32,415 nucleotides of DNA. Source: Ophiothrix spiculata (Eukaryota; Echinodermata; Ophiuroidea; Amphilepidida; Ophiotrichidae). The position numbers and the translations under genes are program-made. Shown here in pieces: positions 27,722 to 32,415 of this stretch. Positions within the stretch are counted from its first letter, which is position 1; each line of letters starts with the position of its first letter. Below the pieces are notes generated by a model. It saw nothing but the letters and a program-made list of their open reading frames with translations. It was not told the DNA's origin and made no database searches. The stretch is taken from NCBI GenBank assembly GCA_000969725.1, contig JXSR01S046807.1, one strand, 5' to 3'.

Positions 27722-28102
27722 ATGCACCAGCCTATTACAACGCAGCAGACAGTACCAAACATTAGTCGCTCTCCGTGTACGACAAAGAATGCCGCTTCAG
27801 TGGAACAGCCTATAGTAGCATCAGACAGTACCCAAGATAACGACGCTCGCTCTCAGACTGCGAGGGAAATCTGTGCCAATGTAGAGTCTACACCGCAACC
27901 CAAAGTTTCACTATACTACGCACCAGACATGGTAGTAATAAGCTTCTACAACTCCATTCATCGATCTGATCAACTCCCTCGTAAATTGGCTGCTTGTAGA
28001 GGGAACAAAATTCTTGAAATGCATCTAAAACAAGAAAAGGATTCCCTTTTTATGAATGAACTTGTTTATGTCTTTCAGGAGTTTGCTTGTTTTGTGGAAT
28101 AA
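27722..28102 (+). CDS. Hypothetical open frame, 126 aa, possible exon or repeat-derived ORF
   Basis: The frame is open from 27683 (after TAA 27680-27682) to TAA 28100-28102, with the first ATG at 27722. The N-terminal two thirds is polar (Q, T, S, D, N) and encoded by less AT-rich DNA than the flanks. 'QPITTQQTVPNISRS' and 'QPIVASDSTQDNDARS' are in-frame relatives 26 codons apart (nucleotide echo at 27728 and 27806), suggesting an internal duplication. The C-terminal part is ordinary. A weak acceptor-like cag lies at 27687-27689. No domain is recognised, and a length of 126 codons is within chance for this window, so this is only a candidate. Confidence 0.2.
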   Translation: MHQPITTQQTVPNISRSPCTTKNAASVEQPIVASDSTQDNDARSQTAREICANVESTPQPKVSLYYAPDMVVISFYNSIHRSDQLPRKLAACRGNKILEMHLKQEKDSLFMNELVYVFQEFACFVE

Positions 28103-28879
28103 TGCATACTGGTGAGATGGCTCATGTTTTTATACCCACATTTTTTGGTTAGTTTGCATTTTTAAACTATAATTTGATGCAATTTTATTTAAAACTAAAC
28201 AAGTCCTTGACTAGCAGGAACTTTTGGGATATATTTTTGATTGACACCAATTTTTTTCCTCAGAAATCTTAAGTTGGTAAAATTTACATAAAATTGTTTC
28301 TAGATAAAGGAAACTCAATTAATTCCTGATTAATAGATTACAGGGTGACTTGCCACACATACTTCTGGTAATAGAGCTGATTCCTTTGTGCAGATTTAGT
28401 GAAATAAACTTCACTAGAAAGTTAAAAGCTTTCAAACACATTTGCTCTAGTCAAGTTCGTACCTAGGCTAGGCTAAGCTTTAGAGTTCAATATCTTCTCT
28501 AGCTCTTTACTTGATGTCTTTAGCCATGATTTTGGAAATCTAAACAATAACAAACCACCACAATATTGAATAAGACTGGATTAAAACAACACTGCATTTC
28601 TGTCTTGAAAAATCACCTTCCTCTTCAAAATGGACTCCAATACTTAAAATCACACTCTCATCCCCAACAGCATAATTCGCATTTCTCTATAACATACACA
28701 GCTGTAAATACAGTTTTGTAGTTTCTAGAAATTCAAACTCATTTTCAAAATCAATCCAAGTGTATATTTTCACACATGGACAATGGACTGTGTATTTTGC
28801 TATGAGACTATAACAAAGCCATTGCAATTCAGCACTAAGCTTTTTTGTAAAAATCCACTTATAAGTAAGTCTTTGGGAC
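28103..28879. other. AT-rich non-coding DNA
   Basis: No gene or repeat is recognised. A minus-strand 82-codon frame (28687-28935) has no motif. Confidence 0.4.
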
Positions 28880-29110
28880 GTGTGGCTTAGGTCGCGAGCG
28901 CGATTCATTCTGTACATCGTTATATGCACAGTCATGAACTCGCAGCATCAGGGGATTGGCTTTCCATGTTAGATTTCTTCCCGAATTGCATCAAATTGTC
29001 ACCGCATCCGCACTTCGTTCTCTGATTTGAGGTGGAGATAGCCCGATGCATGATAACACATGGACACCGTCTCATTCCCACAGCCACAGTTCATTCTTAT
29101 TGTATAGATT
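28880..29110. promoter_or_regulatory. Candidate cis-regulatory block
   Basis: A bounded stretch of mixed composition with CpG (taggtcgcgagcgcgattc, caccgcatccgcacttcg, agcccgatgc, acaccgtctc) between AT-rich flanks. No open frame or repeat accounts for it. Confidence 0.3.
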
Positions 29111-29953
29111 TCATTAGATCGGAAAGATATGGAGGTATTGTATGAAATTAAGATTTCAGCCTCATTTTAACAACCATTTGGATAATTTAAAAGGTATACA
29201 ATGATTTACTGTAAATTATGTCTCAATATCATTTCAAAAGCCAAAGTTCATTTTCATGTATAATTTTGATGCTATGGGGGGTGGGCAGTAGATTATGTTT
29301 AGTCTCATTAAACAAATAGCCATGGTTCATTTTCTCTATGCAAATTATAACAAATTGGGAGATATGGGTGATATGAATTTATCATTTACACATTATCAGC
29401 AAAGTACAAAATGAGTATTCTTATTTCTGTTTTATATTCCACAAATTTAAATATTATGCAAAGTTTAGCTATCACAGAATATTTTGAATTTAACAGTAAT
29501 GGTGAATTGAACAGAATATTAAATGACATCAAAAACCTTTCAATAAATACATACAATCCTTATTAAGTATACAAACCCAATCTAAACCAGCTCATTTTAC
29601 AAACAAATCAAAAGAGTTTTTACAAAAAAATTAATTCATTTATTGAGATAATATTACATAGCACTTACACTATAATGACTACTTGTAAAATTTCCATCAA
29701 GTGCATTTCAGAAAATGATGAAATTGATAATGAATCGCTAAGTACTCATTAAAGTCGATTCCAATGTAGGAGAATTTCTTAAGAAAACATTAGTTTGATA
29801 CAAATCATTTTTGAAAACAATTTTTTAATCTAATAATGGTTTATAATGACTGTTTCACTTGACTTGGCCAAAAAAATGCTTGATCTTTTATTATTTTCTT
29901 TATTTTATCCAAGTACATAATTCAAAATGGACTTTTACTAAAATCTGCACAAA
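29111..29953. other. AT-rich non-coding DNA
   Basis: Nothing recognised. A short G-run (ggggggtgggc, 29277-29287) is the only deviation. Confidence 0.45.
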
Positions 29954-30119
29954 GCTCACGACTCGTTTAATAAACTACTCATCAAATGCTAATTAATTTC
30001 AAGTCCAAGATGAAAGCATCTGATGAGTTCCACAGGGCTCGCCAGTCTCTTAACGAGCTCCTCGTCAAATGCTAATTAATTTCAAGTCCGAGATGATATT
30101 ATTTTTTAAATTGATCTCC
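29954..30119. promoter_or_regulatory. 83-bp tandem duplication preserving a 25-bp TAATTA element
   Basis: Two units start gctc at 29954 and 30037. The 25 bases at 29982-30006 and 30065-30089 are identical and contain GCTAATTAATTTC, a double homeodomain core. The remaining parts of the units (gctcacgactcgtttaataa against gctcgccagtctcttaacga) are recognisably related but well diverged. Loss of similarity everywhere except this element suggests selection on the core or local gene conversion. Confidence 0.65.
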
Positions 30120-30254
30120 AGAACTGAATTAAATCATAAGAAGAATAACAGAATCCAATTAAGACTGCATTATAGCATCTCTTGAAAATAAGAAGAAATC
30201 AATTTCAACAGATCTATGCAAATTTTTTCACGGTATATAGCATAAGGGCGATTT

Positions 30255-30332
30255 TTATCAAGTGGATTCGGTGAGTACTCTTGATAAGACTGTAAAACTA
30301 TGCGTGATATGTGATATGCGATACGAGATATA
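30255..30332. other. Inverted repeat followed by heptad GATA-like repeats
   Basis: TTATCAAG (30255-30262) and CTTGATAA (30280-30287) are exact inverted octamers; each contains a GATA/TATC core. From 30305 a 7-bp unit repeats: TGATATG, TGATATG, CGATACG, AGATATA. Function is unknown; GATA-factor binding would be a guess. Confidence 0.5.
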
Positions 30333-30854
30333 GATGAAATGAAAAAATTGTAATGAAAAAGAGGCACATTGTGAAAGCTACAAGTTACCTATTTCATAAG
30401 CTTCTGCTTAGATACATGATATTGATAAGAAAGATCAAAATATGGAACGTGTAGGTTTCCACATTTTACAGTTTTATCAAACTACAGCATATCTTAAAAA
30501 ACAAATAACATGGCAAACCCTACTTGTTACTGGTTACAGAGATCCATATCAATTGCGATCACATTGTGGCGGTACAGCAAAATAAGATACAAGTAGATAC
30601 CACTATGTGACTGGTTTCTTAGGCCAAATAACAAATATGTAATATTAGTAAGGCCTAATACAGGATTTCCATCGCGAGCTTGGCTCATCTTCGTTGATTG
30701 AACTGAAGTGGATATCAGAATGTTATAAGCTTACGTCAATCAGGTAAAGAAGAGGAGCTTCTAATGACTCGCTTTTTTACTCAGGTTTTGTGTCAATATA
30801 AGATGCAAAACTGCAGAGAATTTTCTTTTTTTAAGTAAATGTTATTTGGTTAAG
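30333..30854. other. Non-coding DNA, partly mixed composition
   Basis: 30655-30770 has CpG and mixed texture (ccatcgcgagcttggctcatc, ttacgtcaatcagg). No gene or repeat is recognised. Confidence 0.35.
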
Positions 30855-31045
30855 ATTGAGGTTGCAGCGTCCAAAGAAGAAGCATTCGCACAGGGGGCCT
30901 ATACGGCTTAATGTGACTTTCGAACCACAGAGCAATTAGAATAAAGTGTCTTGCACAAGAAAACAAGGAGATGTGCTCCGACCAGGACTCGAACCCAGAA
31001 CCTTTGTATTATGAGTCCCATGAAGGAATTGTACCAAGAACAGAT
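30855..31045 (-). mobile_element. tRNA-derived SINE with foldable tRNA head
   Basis: On the minus strand a tRNA-like head is preserved. The anticodon arm occupies about 31020-31004, with CAT at 31013-31011 in the anticodon position. Exactly 15 nt later comes the pol III B box GGTTCGAGTCC (30995-30985). The T arm (30998-30982) still pairs: CTGGG with CCTGG, two wobble pairs included. The anticodon stem pairs at three of five positions; C-to-A changes would explain the two broken ones. The A box region is degraded. Downstream, cttgtgcaagacactttatt and attgctctgtggttcgaaag resemble the body of marine-deuterostome SINEs, from memory. The 3' boundary near 30855 is approximate; no poly-A or target duplication is evident. 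Confidence 0.7.
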
Positions 31046-32188
31046 GATCTAAAAAGTAATCATTAACAATTTCTACAAGATTTGTTTTTTCAATTTTTTA
31101 TCATCAACACTTAAAAAAATATCATTAAATCCTGTCCTTTTCCTACATACATTCAGAAACAAATAAAACATATATTCACACACATTTTTAAAGCATACAA
31201 TGCACTATTGAAGGCATGTCTGCATGGTGCAAAACTTGGAATCTTATTTGTGAATTGGAACGAAAGAAAAACTCACCCGCAGGACTGATTAGTTCTAGCT
31301 ATGTAGTTCCTGTACTTCAATTAATGTTGTTTTCCTCCACTGTTTTAAAGGTTCAATTACCAGATCAGCACAGGATAATGTTCTACAGAGGACCCACTAA
31401 TTTTCACATCCGCATAATTTTCACTTGTTTCGTTTGCTATTGTAATCCGCGTACTGTAAAGCGACAATTGTAAGCCGCTTTGTGAATTTTGTTATATAAC
31501 TCGCCTGGCAATTCATGAAATTCAGATTGAGTACATGCATTAAGGTGACAATGAATAATTTTGTGTTCTTGAACCATGCAAGCTTACATTTTGAACACAT
31601 TAACCAAATCTAAAAGTTGTAAAAAAAATCAAATAAGCTTTAATAAATTTGATAATTCTCAAAAAGTATTGATCTTTGAATATATAGGGGTCCAAAACAA
31701 TTTTTAGATTAAGAGACCATACAGAATTTGCAAGACTCAACTAATCAAATTCAAGACCTCTTAACTTAATGAAAAAAGCAAAAATACTGTTGCAAAATTT
31801 TTCAAATCGTCTGCATATATTTCATTTCTCACATATCAGGTCTTCTCTCAACAAGAATAATCTTCATATTTGGTAAGTAATTTCAAGACGTCATATTTAT
31901 GGAAAAAGTGACATTACCTGGTCGAAGATGGCATAGTACTCGGCTCAGTTTACAGTCATCTTTCTGAAGGGGAATTTATTTAAGGACGCTTTTGAAAATA
32001 CTTGTTGTAATAGTACAAACTAAATATACGCCGGCTCATGCTCCAATGTTGCAAGCGGTAACACAAGTTGTAATTTGAGCTCTGCTGTGCCGTGGTGCAA
32101 TTTATCTCGACAGAAAATTTATGCATTTCTTCAAATACCAACGGAGAACATAATACATTGACGGGGAAGAGATTTCTCTATAAGACTA
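31046..32188. other. AT-rich non-coding DNA
   Basis: An 85-codon plus-strand frame (31216-31473) has no recognised domain. From about 31990 the composition becomes mixed (tacgccggctcatgctcc, tgccgtggtgc) leading into the bZIP motif pair. Confidence 0.4.
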
Positions 32189-32240
32189 ATGGTCTCATGA
32201 TTACGTAACAAGCGATGGTCTTACGATTGCGTAACAATTG
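32189..32240. promoter_or_regulatory. 26-bp duplication carrying a PAR-bZIP and a C/EBP-type site
   Basis: atggtct starts both units (32189 and 32215). The first contains ATTACGTAAC (32200-32209), a full match to the PAR-bZIP/E4BP4 consensus RTTACGTAAY. The second contains ATTGCGTAAC (32226-32235), a full match to the C/EBP-type consensus RTTGCGYAAY. The sites are 26 bp apart. Confidence 0.5.
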
Positions 32241-32304
32241 ACTGGTTAAGATGGCCAAGATCGGACAAAGTGGAGATATGGAAGTCAATCAGGAACCATT
32301 TTGT

Positions 32305-32334
32305 TTGCAATTAATTGTTTTTAATTAATTGCAA
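32305..32334. promoter_or_regulatory. Perfect 12-bp inverted repeat of homeodomain cores
   Basis: TTGCAATTAATT (32305-32316) and AATTAATTGCAA (32323-32334) are exact reverse complements around gttttt. Each arm contains an ATTAATT-type homeodomain core, giving a symmetric dimer-like layout. Confidence 0.6.
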
Positions 32335-32415
32335 CAAATTGCATACTGTGCCACTTTTCAAACATCCATTAGTCAAAGATCCACTGATTTTCTATGTATT
32401 TCTCTATCCATGAAG

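Overview
This window is AT-rich, non-coding eukaryotic DNA. It contains one assembly gap (50 N at 10368-10417). I found no confident protein-coding exon, rRNA gene, functional tRNA gene or CRISPR array. The few longer open frames (up to about 138 codons) have no recognisable domain and are the length expected by chance in 32 kb. The best reading is an intergenic gene desert or a very large intron from a marine invertebrate. An echinoderm such as a sea urchin is my first guess. This rests on the style of the repeats: a tRNA-derived SINE with a tail of the type seen in marine deuterostomes, small hAT-like elements with G-tract ends, a foldback MITE present twice, and a degenerate 'ttRGTCCaa' periodic repeat. 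The taxon is an inference from memory of repeat families, not the result of a search.

Repeats by region. 1-720: a ~76-bp repeated unit interrupted by a long hairpin element. 1719-2031: a hAT-like end. 4751-4843: a G-rich minisatellite. 7959-8345: a 371-bp non-autonomous element with an intact 8-bp target-site duplication. 8837-9031: a 15-16-bp periodic repeat. 9105-9541: a ~200-bp tandem repeat. 10151-10642: a 32-bp satellite broken by the gap. 12442-12690: a ~90-bp tandem repeat. 12992-13159: a 168-bp MITE with ~42-bp terminal inverted repeats. 18586, 19226 and 19947: further local duplications. 20825-20980: a second copy of the hairpin element. 21100-21172: a hAT/Charlie-like end. 30855-31045: a minus-strand SINE whose tRNA anticodon and T arms can still be folded.

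Between the repeats lie blocks of visibly different texture: less AT-rich, more CpG, dense in TAATTA cores and in well-formed factor sites (roughly 6560-6800, 7170-7958, 11700-12360, 13750-14160, 15848-16045, 17760-17960, 20260-20480, 25061-25720, 26190-26830, 28880-29110, 29954-30120, 32185-32340). They look like clustered cis-regulatory or conserved non-coding elements around a developmental gene outside the window. The most striking motifs are five RFX X-box-like palindromes, a three-half-site nuclear-receptor array with uniform 4-nt spacers, a duplicated bZIP pair (one PAR-type, one C/EBP-type), a duplicated 25-bp block centred on GCTAATTAATTT, and several long perfect palindromes. Conservation could not be tested here, so all regulatory calls are hypotheses from motif form alone.
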